Positions 12,101-24,083 are shown, counted from the stretch's first letter. The stretch: 64,000 nucleotides of DNA from Closterium sp. NIES-65 (GCA_948144175.1 CANXME010002325.1:220344-284343), one strand, 5' to 3'. Program-made: numbers and translations. Notes: generated from the sequence alone by a model not told the origin.

Positions 12101-13657
12101 GAGGCGATAGAGGGTCCCTACTCCTCTCAGTGGCAGGCAGCTATGGATGCAGAGATGGCTTCCTGGAAGTCCACAGGCACCTACGTTGACGCTGTCCCCC
12201 CTCCTGGGGCGAACATCGTCAGTGGCATGTGGATCTTCAGGGTGAAGCGGCCGCCGGGTTCTCCGCCTGTCTTCAAGGCGCGTTACGTGGCTCGTGGCTT
12301 CAGTCAGCGACAGGGAGCTGACTACTTTCATACCTTCTCCCCCACCCCGAAGATGACCACTCTTCGGGTACTGCTGCACGTTGCTGCTCACCGGGACTAC
12401 GAGCTGCACTCTCTCGACTTCAGCACAGCTTTCTTGCAGGGCAGCCTGCACGAGGAGATCTGGCTGCGCCGCCCACCTGGCTTCACTGGGTCTTTCCCTC
12501 CTGGTACCCAGTGGAGTCTCCGGCGTCCAGTCTACGGTCTCCGCCAGGGGCCACGTGAGTGGCACGACACACTGAGGACTACGCTTGCGGCTCTTGGGTT
12601 CGCTCCTTCTACTGCCGACCCGTCGCTGTTTCTGCGCACCGACACCTCTCTGCCGCCGTTCTACATCCTCGTGTACGTCGACAACTTGGTCTTTGCCACA
12701 GCTGACACTACTGGACTCGCCTACGTGAAGTCCGAGCTGCAGAAGAGACACACGTGCACTGACCTGGGTGAACTGCGCAGCTACCTTGGCTTGCAGATCA
12801 TCCGCGACAGAGCACGCCGCACCATTACCCTGACTCAGTCACACATGGTGCAGCAGGTCCTTCAGCGCTTCGGCTTCACGTACTCCTCGCCTCAGGCCAC
12901 TCCTCTGTCTACTCGCCACTCGCTCTCACCTCTGCCTTCGGATGAGTCCGTAGAGTCGAGTGGCCCGTACCCAGAGCTTGTTGGCTGTCTCATGTACCTG
13001 ATGACCTGCACACGACCTGACCTTGCATACCCTCTTAGCATTCTTGCACGCTATGTTGCTCCTGGGAGACACCGACCAGAGCACATGGCTGCAGCGAAGA
13101 GGGTGTTGCGCTACTTGTGCAGTACGTCGGGCATGGGACTAGTGCTTGGAGGGCGGAGTCCAGTGGTCCTCACTGGACACGCAGACGCTTCTTGGGCTGA
13201 CGACCAGGCTACGCAGCGGTCGTCACATGGTTACACCTTCAGCCTTGGTTCCGGCTCTGTTTCGTGGCGGGCTACTCGCTCGTCTTCTTTTCTCGGCTCC
13301 AGTTGTGAGGCTGAGATCTACGCAGGGGCCATGGCTGCTCAGGAGCTTCGCTGGCTCACCTACCTGCTGACCGACCTTGGAGAGCCGCCTCGTTCTTCTC
13401 CAATCCTGTACGTCGACAACAAGGCCATGCTGGCCTTGTGTCGGGAACAGAGACTGGAGCACAGAACAAAGCACATTGCTCTCCGCTACTTCCTTGCTCG
13501 TGAGCTACAGCAGCGTGGTCAGTTGCGACTTGCGTACGTGGCCTCTGAGGCCAACACTGCTGATGTCTTCACCAAGGCACTTCCGCCTTGTGATCATCAG
13601 CGCTGCTGTACCCAGCTGGGTCTTGTGTCTGTCTTGCCTCACTTGCTCTCCTCTTGA
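9188..13657 (+). pseudogene. copia-2 protease end, integrase, RT and RNase H
   Basis: The frame is continuous from the gypsy border to the stop at 13657; no initiator is expected because the gag start lies elsewhere. It carries a pre-integrase domain (LWHHRLGHP), integrase (MDVWGPDRV, HSDRGGEFSS, QQNGVAERR), a repetitive linker of GVGAAAGA-type units (about 10980-11330), RVT_2, and RNase H (GHADASWADD, EAEIYAG, KHIALRYF). The RT active-site motif reads YVDN instead of YVDD (codon 12683-12685), a change that should abolish polymerase activity. The frame is otherwise intact. Start at 9188 marks the first codon aligning with its sisters. Confidence 0.9.
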
Positions 13658-13851
13658 CCCTCTTTGTACTGTTACATATATATATCACTGCTCTTGCTTG
13701 TTTAGTCTTATTTATATATATGTACTCCTGCATGTGAACTGGCCTTGTGGCCTTGCACTTGTGCTCGGATTGTGTGGTGACGTTGTGATCCACCCTGAGC
13801 TTGCTTTGCTTTGCTTTGCTTTACTTGACTGGTCTTGTGACCCCTAGTTCT

Positions 13852-13874
13852 CCCCCACTTCGCCTATGGGGGTG
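13852..13874 (+). other. copia-2 polypurine-tract region
   Basis: A pyrimidine/purine block (CTCCCCCACTT then CTATGGGGGTG) directly precedes the 3' LTR. The same block precedes the 3' LTR of copia-3, so it is a conserved element end. Confidence 0.6.
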
Positions 13875-14000
13875 TGTCAAACATTATATATGTTGTTCTA
13901 GTTGTTTAGGCCGCAGTGGGTTAGACTATAGGGGGTACACATTCCTAGGTTTTCATACTTGTACTCATTTCACTGCTAGTTCATCCATTCTTGTTCAACA
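13875..14000 (+). repeat. copia-2 3' LTR
   Basis: 126 bp, TGTCAAAC...TTCAACA, homologous to the other copia LTRs. The following CATAC (14001-14005) is the expected right copy of a 5-bp target duplication whose partner is outside the window. Confidence 0.82.
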
Positions 14001-14857
14001 CATACTGGCGGCAATATCGCACTTTTTGCGCCAAGAACTCGCTCCAGCCGCTTCCTACGAATGATCTTACCGCGGCCCTCTTCCTCCTATACTCAATTCG
14101 GTCGGGCGCGACGCTGTCAGCTGTTCGCTCTATCTGTTCAGCCATCTCGTGCGCTCATTGGCTCTTAGGCGCCCCGTCCCCTATTAAAGGACCACTCTCG
14201 TCACAAGTTAAGAACTACGCCCAGCGCACATGTGCACGTCCCTACTGGGCAAAGGATCATGTGCCCCCCTCCAAGATTTACGACATGTGTGATGCTTATT
14301 TTTCCTCGCGAGACCCCGCTGTCTTTCAAAAAGGGCTCATTCCTCTCCTCATGTTTTCGGCTTTTCTGCGCTTCTCCGACCTTGTTGCCCTTCAATGGCA
14401 CCACATTGAGTTCGACTCTGACTGCATGTGGCTATTCATCCCGCGTTCCAAGACTGATCAAAGAGGCGCCGGCGCTTGGGTTCCAGTGGCTACATTGAAC
14501 GCTCGCCATTGCCCGGTTGCTCGCGTTAAAGAATTTCTCTTTTTGGCGGGGTTCTCTCACGCTTCCCTCGGCTCTCTCATTCGTGTCTTTCGGCCAAGTT
14601 CGGGCGCGCTGCCGTTGGACGCCCCTCCGTCCTACACTACCGTGCGGAATTGGTGTCGTGAGGCCTTCGCTCCAGTTGGCTTGGATCCTTCTACCCTCGG
14701 AGCACACTCATTTCGTAAGACGGCAGCCACACTCGCTGTTGATGCTGGGGTTCCGGATCGCCTCTTCAAAGCTCTCGGGCGGTGGCGTAGCGATGGTGCG
14801 AAGGAGATGTACGTCACCCAACTCGACTCGGAATTGATTCATGTCAGAATGTTATAA
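14001..14857 (+). pseudogene. Tyrosine recombinase, interrupted at its N-terminus by copia-2
   Basis: The frame is open from the copia-2 LTR border, with an apparent start inside the LTR, so the true first residues are left of copia-2. About 284 residues remain: an N-terminal SAM-like core-binding domain (YWRQYRTFCAKN) and a catalytic domain with Arg in FLRFSDLVALQW, Lys in RSKTD, HSFRKTAA (HxxR), a Trp in GRWRSD and the tyrosine in KEMYV. This is the R-K-HxxR-W-Y set of phage-integrase-fold recombinases. In algae such genes occur in DIRS/PAT-type retrotransposons and Cryptons. The split direct repeats just downstream favour the PAT/Ngaro arrangement. RT and RNase H of such an element would lie outside the window. 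Confidence 0.85.
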
Positions 14858-14858
14858 T

Positions 14859-14978
14859 TGTCTAGCCTGCAGTGGGGTACTCAATAGTGAGTACAGCCCA
14901 ATTTAGGGTTTGCTATATGTACTCAACTGCTTGCTAGTGAAACCCCTCTTCTTCATTCCTCATTTTCTTCACAATTCA
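14859..14978 (+). repeat. Solo copia-like LTR
   Basis: A 120-bp stretch starting TGTCTAGCC and containing GCAGTGGGGTA, GTACAGCCC, TTTAGGGTTT and TGTACTCA in the order seen in copia-2's LTR. No internal copia sequence flanks it and I find no clean target duplication. It starts 2 bp after the recombinase stop codon. Confidence 0.5.
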
Positions 14979-15084
14979 CGCGTCGCGACTTATGCAAGAT
15001 CCATCTCGACAGAGCCCTACAACCCGCTATGCGGCCACTGTCGGCCGCGTCCGCCACCGCCCACTACCGTAATGTTTCGCTTGT

Positions 15085-15132
15085 CCTATGACGACTGCAT
15101 TGCAGACTCCTTTCAGAGTCTTGTCACAATAT
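15085..15132 (+). repeat. 48-bp direct repeat, copy 1 (putative B1)
   Basis: Begins CCTATGACGACTGCATTGCA and ends TTGTCACAATAT; repeated exactly at 15406-15453. It fits the B1 repeat of a PAT/Ngaro-type element (A1-ORFs-B1-A2-B2). Confidence 0.8.
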
Positions 15133-15240
15133 GAATAATTTAGAAACATATTTCTAAATTTAATGATTGTGACAAGATTCAAAAAAAGGGAATGCAATAA
15201 GGAGGCATTCCCATCTTATCCTTTGGCAGGTCCACAGACC
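15117..15240. other. Cluster of three hairpins
   Basis: A long imperfect palindrome (TTGTCACAAT ... ATTGTGACAA, 15117-15176) is followed by GGGAATGC/GCATTCCC and GGCAGGTC/GACCTGCC stems. They lie between the 48-bp repeats, in the putative A2 segment. Confidence 0.65.
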
Positions 15241-15405
15241 TGCCACCTAGTCTCATTTCACTCATCTCAATTTGAGTTCCCGCCCGTCCCACCCCTAACA
15301 TGCATAGACGCGTAGCTAGATTGCATCTTATGGTAGCTTTGCATAACCTTGCTACATCTATATCATGTGCCATGTAAATTGATGATGACCTATGACGACT
15401 GCATA

Positions 15406-15453
15406 CCTATGACGACTGCATTGCAGACTCCTTTCAGAGTCTTGTCACAATAT
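15406..15453 (+). repeat. 48-bp direct repeat, copy 2 (putative B2)
   Basis: Exact copy of 15085-15132, preceded by a 16-bp partial copy at 15389-15404. LINE coding homology starts at the next base, so this marks the right end of the recombinase element. Confidence 0.8.
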
Positions 15454-17506
15454 CCCTGGGGCGACTAGGCGTGGTGAGCGAGTCCCGAATCTTCGACACC
15501 CGCTTCCAGTCAATTGTCCCCCCCCATCTGTTCGCCCACTTCTCTCTCCTCCGCTTCGAAGACCCCTGCTTCCTCCATGCTAACCGCAGGTGCCTTATCG
15601 GGGCGACTTGGCCAAGGTGGAAAATAGGCGTGCGGAACAGCTTAGCCCCGGGAGCTATGGCCGCTCTCCCCCCCGTGTCTGCGCCCTGATTCCCTTCCGA
15701 CGAGGCGAGCAGCAGCTCCCTCCAGTTCTCAGGCGCGGCTGCCAGCCCCTTCAGAGCCAGCCGAGCAGGTGCTGTTCCGAGTGATTCTGCTAGGGTTTCC
15801 TCGCTCTTTACTGCCATCACACCGTTCGCCGTGGGCGCCACCAGATCCCCCAGCCTGATTCCCCAAAGTGCCTTAGCAGCTTTTTTGTCCTCCAACCGGC
15901 GTCCTCCCATTAAGCAGAATGCCTTTGTTGAAAACCAGCCTCTCAGCAGCAACTTCCGCTGTGGTGAGGGGTGTGCTGACGGTGGCAAACGGCGACGTCA
16001 TGAAGCACTCGCATGTCTGCTTCCATCTCGCGCTCCCGTCCACCCAATACTTCAGCAACTTCTCGTGCGACAAGAAAGTATCCAGCCCCAGCGGCAGCCC
16101 CGCCGCTGCTAACATCATATCTCGTTTAAAATCGTTCGTCTCAGTGAGCAGGATTTCGATGCTTCTGGCGGCCAGGCAGGCGACCAGAACACCCGGGTCC
16201 TTCACACCAATACCTCCCTCTTCTCATGTTGCAAAGATTGTTTCCTTCCCCCACAGGATGAAACACCCCTCCTCCGACGCGTGGTTTCCTGAGAGGAAAT
16301 TATTAATCAACTTCGCTATCCGCCCCCAGACCTCCTGCGGTGGCGGGTAGACCTGCGCCTGGAAGGCGATGATCGGGGTAATGTATCCGTTGATGACAAC
16401 CGCCCTCGCTGAAATCGTGAGATACTTCAGCTCCCATTTACCCATCTCCTCCAGCAGTCTCAACAGCGTTTTGTCCCATGTCGCCTTACAGTCGCCTGAA
16501 GCGGTAATCCAGACCCCAAGCAGCCTTTCCGCTTCATCCGCGCCGGCCCATTTGAAACCATCCGGCCTCCAGGGACGACCCCCCAGATTTCGGCCCAGTG
16601 GCATCACCTCCGACTTATCATTGTTTGTGACCAGGCCAGAAACACGCGCGAAATAATCCAGCATCTTTCCTGCCTCTGCAATCTGCTCCCTCCGTTGCAG
16701 CAGTAGCGTGGTATCGTCCGCATAACCCAGGTAAGGCAACCTCCTCCCCGAATCACTGACAATGCCCAGCTGCCTCTTCGCCGCTTCCTGGGCCAGGGGC
16801 TCCACCGCGCATATGAAAAGGTAAGGCGTGAGAGGACACCCCTGCCGCACCCCGGAAACCACCTCCAAGGCCTCACTCTTCCAACCGTTAATTAACAACC
16901 TCGTCTTCGTTTCCTTATGTAGGCCCCTCACCCACCCCACAAATCTCAGAGGGAAGCCCATTTTCTCCAGCGTCTCAAACAGGAAGCCCCGGAAGACGGT
17001 GTCGAACGCCTTTTGAAAATCCACCAGCAGCAGAAACCAGTCCTTGTCCCCTTTGTTTGCAGCGTCAATGATATCAGCCACCAGGCTGACTGCATCGGAT
17101 AACCTCCGTCCTGGTATGAAGCCGTACTGCTCCTTCGAGATCACCTGGTGCAGCACCTTCTTCATCCGGTCAGCCACCACTTTTGCCAGGACCTTGTAAG
17201 TGAAATTAAGAAGCGTGATAGGCCGGTAGTTGCTTAATTGGCCCTTATCCCCCTTCTTGTGTAACAGTATCGTAACCGCCTCCTTTGTGCTCGCAGGCAG
17301 TGATGCAGAGACAACAAAGGAGCGTGCCAAGTTCATGAAACCCTCGCCCAGGATGTCCCAATGTAACTCAAACAGCTCCTTCGGGATCCCTTCCAAGCCC
17401 GGCGACTTCCGCACGCCAGCGTTTTGAAGGCGTTTTTAATTTCCTGCTCCGTCCAATCTTGAGCAAGCCCTTCCGCATCCTCTGTCGACAGCCTCCGGTC
17501 CAGTAA
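15454..17506 (-). pseudogene. LINE reverse transcriptase, degenerate, 3' end cut by the recombinase element
   Basis: Minus-strand pieces 16224-17414, 15873-16205 and 15454-15988 form one non-LTR retrotransposon RT: NYRPITLLN, the FxKAFDTV motif, GVRQGCPLTPYLF, and the YADD active site (GYADDTTLL), then a C-terminal region with KLLKYWVDG and RREKWANRW. An in-frame TGA at 16224-16226, frameshifts near 17420 and 15980, and a TAG near 17507 break the frame. Coding homology stops exactly where the 48-bp repeat begins. This is the reverse transcriptase/endonuclease ORF2 of a plant-type L1-like LINE. Confidence 0.88.
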
Positions 17507-18793
17507 CTAGCTCGTACGGTGTGTCCTTTTATCCATGCCGAAGAGCCCGTTAAAGAAACTTGCCGCCGCGTCCAAAATCCCCTGCTTGTCATCCACCACC
17601 GTGCCGTTGACATTCAGCTCTGCTATCCGCGTGCATTGCTTCCGGGACTTTACCCTTGCCGACAGATGCTTCGAGACCACTTCCCCTTTTAGCTCTGCCC
17701 CATAACCAGCCATCAGGTGGAGTCTGTCCCGTCGGGAGGCTTGGTATTCCCTCAGCTGACCCTCTTTTGCTCTCAAGAGCTCCCTTGTACGCGTGCAGTT
17801 GGGTGCTCCTATGGCCGCTTGCTTCAAGCTCGCCACTGCAGCGGACAGGTGCCTCATTGTCGCCTTAACCCTCTTACTCTCTTCCTTAGCGTAGGCACGA
17901 AGCCCTGCATTCAGCCGAGCCAACAACAAAACATAGTCACCCCCTGACTGTCTCGCCGCTGCTTCCACCACCCTCCTTACTCCCGGCCTGTTGAGCAGGT
18001 GGGATGGAAATCTCCAGACCCCCGGACCAAGCTTCGCCTTAGCGCTGCAACGAAAAGCCACCCTGATGGCGAAGCCGTGATCCGAGATCGGGTCGTCCGG
18101 TGACTTATGTGACGCTGACTCCAGACCAGGGAGCAGTGACCGCGAAATCAGGGCCCGGTCGATCCTCGTACTGGCGTGCTTCGCCGTCGACATGAAGGTG
18201 TATTCCCTCTTGGTGGGGTGTAGGGTACGGAAGGCATCCGAGAGTTGGAACACCCCGCACCTGCGCATCAGCCTGATATTCCCGGCCGCTAAGCCAGCAC
18301 GTGATGACTTGTCTAAGAAAGGGTTGTCAATCATATTGAGGTCCCTGAGGATGAGGACATGACTACCTGGGTCTATCTGATCTACTACCGGCCCGACGAC
18401 GTCCCTGATGAACCCCACACGAGCTGCCGGCGATGCTGGAAAGTAACTCGCAAGAAGGGTGATGGTGAGACCTTTACCTATAGCCTCTGTCCTAATGAGT
18501 CTACTCGAGGGATGAGTCATCGTGTTCCGAAACTGTATACCAGGGTCCCGGGCGATGACTGCTACACCCCCAGCTCTCTCCTGAGGTGTAATTGCTACCA
18601 CCGAGGCTGCACTGAGTTTGTTCCAGTAAGTGTGGTTCCCTTCTAGTCTGGTATCTGTAAGAATGTTGATGTCTGCCACTGCTTTCATCCATGATGTGAC
18701 CCATGATTGCTTCGTTAAATCTCCGAGCCCGTTCACGTTTAGGCCGGCAAATGGCAGTACATTGATGTTACTCATTTGATCACTCCCTGGCAA
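17507..18793 (-). pseudogene. LINE endonuclease domain (APE-like)
   Basis: N-terminal half of the same ORF2. LNVNGL, a TDTRLEGN segment where LINEs carry the catalytic Glu/Asp, YFPASP, LILRDLNMIDNP (the DxN of the nuclease, here RDLN) and SDHGFAIRVAF near the end identify an exonuclease-endonuclease-phosphatase fold. A likely start is the ATG at 18775 (MSNINVLPF) rather than 18793. The frame ends in a stop where RT should follow, after FFNGLFGMDKRT. Its role in active relatives is to nick target DNA and prime reverse transcription. Confidence 0.85.
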
Positions 18794-18872
18794 CCTTTAT
18801 TCATCCACAGGCTGAAAGACGCAACAAGACCGACTATTAGGAGACCTCACGCTGCTGTAGCTGACCAAGCAG

Positions 18873-19043
18873 CTAGAGACCGTAATCTTTCTTGAGCAAG
18901 GCAAGGGTTGCCTTCTCCAAGGTGACACGCGTCGCAGTACCCATCTTTTCCAGTTGAAGGAGGTGGTTTGCTGATGCGATGTGATCTGATGCCGTCATGA
19001 AAGACTTCCCCTTTGCCTTCCCGAAGCCCGTCTGTGTACATAT
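18873..19043 (-). pseudogene. LINE ORF1, C-terminal fragment
   Basis: Upstream of the endonuclease an open minus-strand frame ends at 18873 (residues TGFGKAKGKSFMTASDH and onward to KKDYGL). It is in frame with 27038-27220 on the other side of copia-3 once copia-3 and one CATAT copy are removed. The position suggests the nucleic-acid-binding ORF1 protein; no domain is recognisable. Confidence 0.5.
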
Positions 19044-19165
19044 TGTGAGAATTGAAACGAGAATGATGCACTAAGGAATGGAATGTGGTACAAATATTCA
19101 ACCCTAGAAATGTGTACCCCATATAGGCTACCCCACTACAGCCTACAGAACATTATGATTTGACA
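19044..19165 (-). repeat. copia-3 3' LTR
   Basis: Plus-strand view TGTGAGAATT...ATTTGACA, bounded left by CATAT and right by the polypurine block shared with copia-2. Confidence 0.95.
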
Positions 19166-19373
19166 CACCCCCATAGGCAAAGTGGGGGAGAACAAGGGGT
19201 CACAAGACCAGTCAAGCATAACAAAGCAAAGCTCAGGGTGGATCACAAAGTCACCACACATTCCGAGCACAAGTTCAAGGCCAGAAGGCCAGTTCACATG
19301 CAGGATCACATATATATATAAAAGGCTCAACAAGCAAGAACAGGAGTATATATATGTGACAGTACAAGCAAGG

Positions 19374-22300
19374 TCAAGAAGTGAGCAAGTGACGCAAGGC
19401 AGGCACAAGACCAAGCCGAGTACAGAAGCGCTGATGATCACAAGGCGCAAGTGCCTTAGTGAAGATATCACCAATGTTGGCCTCAGAGGCCACGTACGCA
19501 AGTCGCAACTGACCACGCTGCTGCAGCTCACGAGCAAGAAAGTAGCGGAGAGCAATGTGCTTCGTTCTGTGCTCCAGGCGCTGCTCCCGACACAAGGCCA
19601 GCATGGCCTTGTTGTCTACGTACAGCACTGGAGGAGAACGAGGCGGCTCTCCGAGGTCAGTCAGCAGGTAGGTGAGCCAGCGAAGCTCCTCAGCAGCCAT
19701 GGCTCCTGCGTAGATCTTAGCCTCACAACTGGAGCCGAGAACGGAAGACGAGCGAGTAGCCCTCCACGAAACAGAGCCGGAACCAAGGCTGAAGGTGTAA
19801 CCCTGTGACGACCGCTGTGTAGCCTGGTCGTCAGCCCAAGAAGCGTCTGCGTGCCCAGTGAGGACCACTGGACTCTGCCCTCCAAGCACTAGCCCCATGC
19901 ACGACGTACTGCACAAGTAGCGCAACACCCTCTTCGCTGCAGCCATGTGCTCCGGTCTGTGTCTCCCAGGAGAAACATAGCGTGCAAGAATGCTAAGAGG
20001 GTATGCAAGGTCAGGTCGTGTGCAGGTCATCAGGTACATGAGGCAGCCAACAAGCTCTGGGTATGGGCCACTCGACTCTACGGACTCATCCAAAGGCAGA
20101 GCTGAGAGCGAGTGGCGAGTAGGCAGAGGAGTGGCCTGAGGCGAGGAGTACGTGAAGCCAAAGCGCTGAAGGACCTGCTGCACCATGTGTGACTGAGTCA
20201 AGGTAATGGTGCGGCGTGCTCTGTCCCGGGTGATATGCAAGCCAAGGTAGTTGCGCAGTTCACCCAGGTCTGTGCACGTGTGTCTCTTCTGCAGCTCGGA
20301 CTTCACGTGGGCGAGTCCAGCAGTGTCAGCAGTGGCAAAGACCAAGTCGTCGACGTACACGAGGATGTAGAACGGCGGCAAAGAGGTGTCGGTGCGCAGA
20401 AACAGCGACGGGTCGGCAGTAGAGGGAGCAAACCCAAGAGCCACAAGCGTAGTCCTCAATGTGTCGTGCCACTCACGCGGTGCCTGGCGGAGACCGTAGA
20501 CTGGCCGCCGGAGGCTCCACTGGGTGCCAGGAGGAAAAGTCCCAGTGAAGCCAGGTGGGCGGCGCATCCAGATCTCCTCGTGCAGGCAACCCTGCAAGAA
20601 AGCAGTGCTGAAGTCAAAAGAGTGAAGCTCGTAGTCGCGCTGAGCGGCTATGTGCAGCAGCACCCGAAGAGTGGTCATCTTCGGGGTGGGAGAGAAGGTC
20701 TGAAAGTAGTCAACTCCCTGCCGTCGACTGAAGCCACGAGCCACGTACTGCGCCTTGAAGACAGGTGGAGAACCTGGCGGCCGCTTCACCCTGAAGATCC
20801 ACATGCCACTGACGATGTTCGCCCCAGGTGGGGGAACCGCGTCAACGTAGGTGCCTGTGGACTTCCACGAAGCCATCTCTGCATCCATAGCTGCCTGCCA
20901 CTGAGAGGAGTAGGGACCCTCTACGGCCTCCGCGTAAGAGCGCGGAGTCGGGATGTCAAGTGCATCCGGGTCTCCCTCAGGGGTAAGCAGTACGGACACG
21001 AGATGAGGTGAAGCAGCAGCCAGACACTGGAACTCCTCCTGCCTGTCCTCAAGGACGTCCGTGCCAAGGGCACACTCACCCCCGACGGACGGAGGACGGA
21101 CAGACTCAGACTCAGCGACAAGACTAGCAGCGTAGTCTAGACGACAGCGAGCAGCAAAGTCGACGAGCTCAGCAACTAAGGCAGACGCAGCAGTGGACTC
21201 AACAGAAGGGTCAGTGACGACAGTTGCAAGGAGACGCGTGACAGTAGGACTGGCAGCACGAAGAGAGTCCGACTCCGGGTCGGCCAGAGCAGGAAGATAA
21301 AACTCAGGAGGAGAAGGCAAAGGGGCACGCAGAGGAGCAGTGGACGGACGCAGAGACATCCGGTGCGTGCCAGGGACAGGAGGAGGACGCTGACGCGAAC
21401 CGCGACCACTAGTGCGAGCAGCACGGACAGGCGACGCAGGGCGAGACGCAGGCTCACGACGCTCAGCAAGACCTCCAGTAGGACCAGTGTAGGGAGGCGG
21501 AGCAGGCATTGGGGAGGCCGGCAGTAACTGTAGCTGTGACGGGTCAAGCGGTGGACACTCTAAGGGAGGAGGAGGACTAGTAGAAGGCGGGAGACCAAGA
21601 ACCTGCTGAAGAAGCGGAACGAAGTACGGCCAAGGCCGCGCGGCGACTCCAGACACAGCAGGGACAGCACCAGCACCCCTAGCGGCAGCACCAGCGCCAA
21701 CAGTACCTCCAGCTGCAGTACCTCCAGCAGCACCAGCAGCACCCGCAGCAGGACCGCCGCCAGGACTGACAGCAGTAGCCTCAGCGCCAACACCCTCAGT
21801 AGCTCCAGCTCCAGTCGTACCCGCAGGCCCAGCAGCTCCAGCACTCCCAGTACGAGCACCTCCGGGAGCGGCGGCACCAGCACCCTCAGCAGCCGAAGAA
21901 GCACCAGCTCCAGCAGAACGCCTCAAGCGCCGGGCAAACCACTCGCGCAGCTCCTGTGAAGAGAGTGGCTCCCGCCGAGACGAAGCACCCGGAGTACCTC
22001 CAGGCCCAGCACCGCCAGACGCCACACAAGCAGGCCCAGCGGCCGCCGGCTCCGCACCCTCAGGCTCAGCAGCTCCAGACGTGGCACCCCCAGGCTCACC
22101 ACCCCCAGGCATAGCACCCCCAGGCTCAGCACCCCCAGGCGTAGCACCCCCAGGCCCAACACCCCCAGTCTCAGCACCCCCAGGCTCAGCACCCCCAGTA
22201 GTACCACCCGAAGGCCCAGCACCCCCAAGCGTAGCAAACACACGCTCAGTACCCCCAGAGTCAGCACCCCCAGGCTCAGCACCCGCAGCAGCACCCGAGT

Positions 22301-24083
22301 CACCAGTAACCTCGACAGGCTTGACTGCGTCTACGTGGGACACACCTGAAGGGGCAAGACCTTGAGGGGGGAGGGGGTCTACCGGGGGGGGACCTGGCAC
22401 AAGGAAGAGCGGTGGCGAGGGGAGGGACGGAGTGCGGTAGGGGAAGAGGCGGTAGTAGGGGACCGACTCGTCAAACGTGACGTCCTGGGAGGACAGAACA
22501 CGATGAGAGGTGGGGTGGTAGAACTGCCACCCTGGCGCGTCAGGGTGAAAGCCAAGGAAGACGCAAGGAGCAGCACGAGGGGACAGCTTGTCCGCAGACA
22601 AGTCGTGGACAAACGCCCGAGATCCCCAGACACAGAACGCAGACGCATCGCCTACCTTCCCCGTCCACAGCAAAGCTGGGGAGGTCTCCGGCATGGAGAC
22701 CCTGGGCTGAAGGTTGATCTGATGCGCCGCGTACCGAACCGCAAACGGCCACAGAAAATGGGGGGCAGCCGCATGCATCATGGACGTACGGGCGACGTCC
22801 ATGACCATGCCAATGCGGCGCTCACCAATCCCATTTTGCTGTGGAGAGTCCGGAAGCGTAAAGGTCTGGCGGATGCCTCGCGCACGACAGTAGGCTCGCA
22901 GAAGGCCAGAGGAGAACTCTCCGCCTCGGTCAGAGTGCAGACGCAGAACAGGAAAGTCCGAGCCGAAACTCCTCCTGAGTAGGAGACGAGCTGCGCGGAT
23001 CCAGTCGATCAACACCTCAGTGACATCACCCTTGCTGCGCAAGGGGAAGACTGTGGTGTAACGCGAGTAGTCGTCAACCACCAGCAGGAAGTAGCGCTCG
23101 TGACCCTGTCCACGGACGCGGGCCGGGCCCCACACGTCCATGTGAAGCGTCTGCAGCGGGGCCTCTGTCAGGGGAAACTGAGAGGAGTGAGGGGCAGCCC
23201 GCAGCCGCCCCTCGACACAGGGGACGCAGGTGGGGCCAGGCCCCAGAGGAAGGGGAGGGAGGGACCGGGGAAGACCAGAGACAAGGACACGGGAGGCCAT
23301 GCCTCGGAGACGAGGCAGGGAGGGGTGACCAAGGCGGTGGTGCCAGAGGAGAGTCTCGTGAGATAGGAGGCAACACGAGCAGGGGGCAGACTCAGGACCA
23401 GACCTGGACGCTGCAGCAACCACCTGACCCGACGCAGCTACCTGACCAGACGCAGGGGCAGGAGGAGACTCAGTGGTCAGGGGGTACAGGCTCGACCCCG
23501 GCCGACGCGAAAACGTGGCCAGGTGCCGGCCTGTGCGAGCGTCCGAGCAGTGGGTCTGACTCGCAGGAGTAAACTGGACAACCCCCGCATCCAGTAGGTC
23601 AGCACCACTCACCAAGTTCGTAGAGAACGAGGGGAGGTAAAGTTCACACAAGGTGCCAGAGGGGGCCGCCGGACACGGGAGGACAGTGGAGAAGTGAGAA
23701 AGGACAGGACCCCCTGAGGGGTCTGCCAGGGAGACTGCAACCGGCCGACCAAGCGGCGTGAGTGTGGTGCGGTCTCGAAAGAAGGAGCGAGAAGCCCCTG
23801 AGTCAAGTGTGAAGGTGAGGGAGGCCGAAGCCGACGCTGTACCTGCGAGCGCAGACTCACCAGCACCTGAGGACGCAGACGCACTGGCACCTAGAGCAGC
23901 AGCCTCACTGGCACCTGGAGCAGCAGCCTCACCAGTACCTAGAGCAGCAGTCTCAATGCCCGGGTCGGGCGGGAAACACCGGTAACAGTCACCCTCATCA
24001 CTAATAGACACAGCATACATGGCAGAAAGGATAGCATCAAAATCAAGATCATAGGTGGCAACTCCCGCCCTAGACAGCTCGCC
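19374..24083 (-). pseudogene. copia-3 pol: protease, integrase, RT, RNase H
   Basis: Open from the TAG at 24084 to the stop at 19374; the first internal ATG is 24020. It contains the aspartic protease (LDSGASRSFF near 23800), pre-integrase motif HHRLGHP, integrase (MDVWGP, HSDRGGEF, QQNGIGERR), a GGAEP/GGATPGG linker (about 22010-22290), RVT_2 with an intact YVDD near 20350, and RNase H (GHADASWADD) with EAKIYAG where sisters have EAEIYAG. If the upstream nonsense codon were read through or absent this would be a full polyprotein with gag, since no other stop lies within it. Hence a defective but recently capable copy. Confidence 0.9.

Larger units (their letters stand above)
9186..14000 (+). 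mobile_element. Ty1/copia retrotransposon copia-2, 5' part outside window
   Basis: Plus-strand copia element split by the gypsy insertion. Visible parts are the protease tail, integrase, RT, RNase H, polypurine tract and 3' LTR. Its right LTR ends inside an open tyrosine-recombinase frame, so copia-2 jumped into that gene. Confidence 0.9.
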
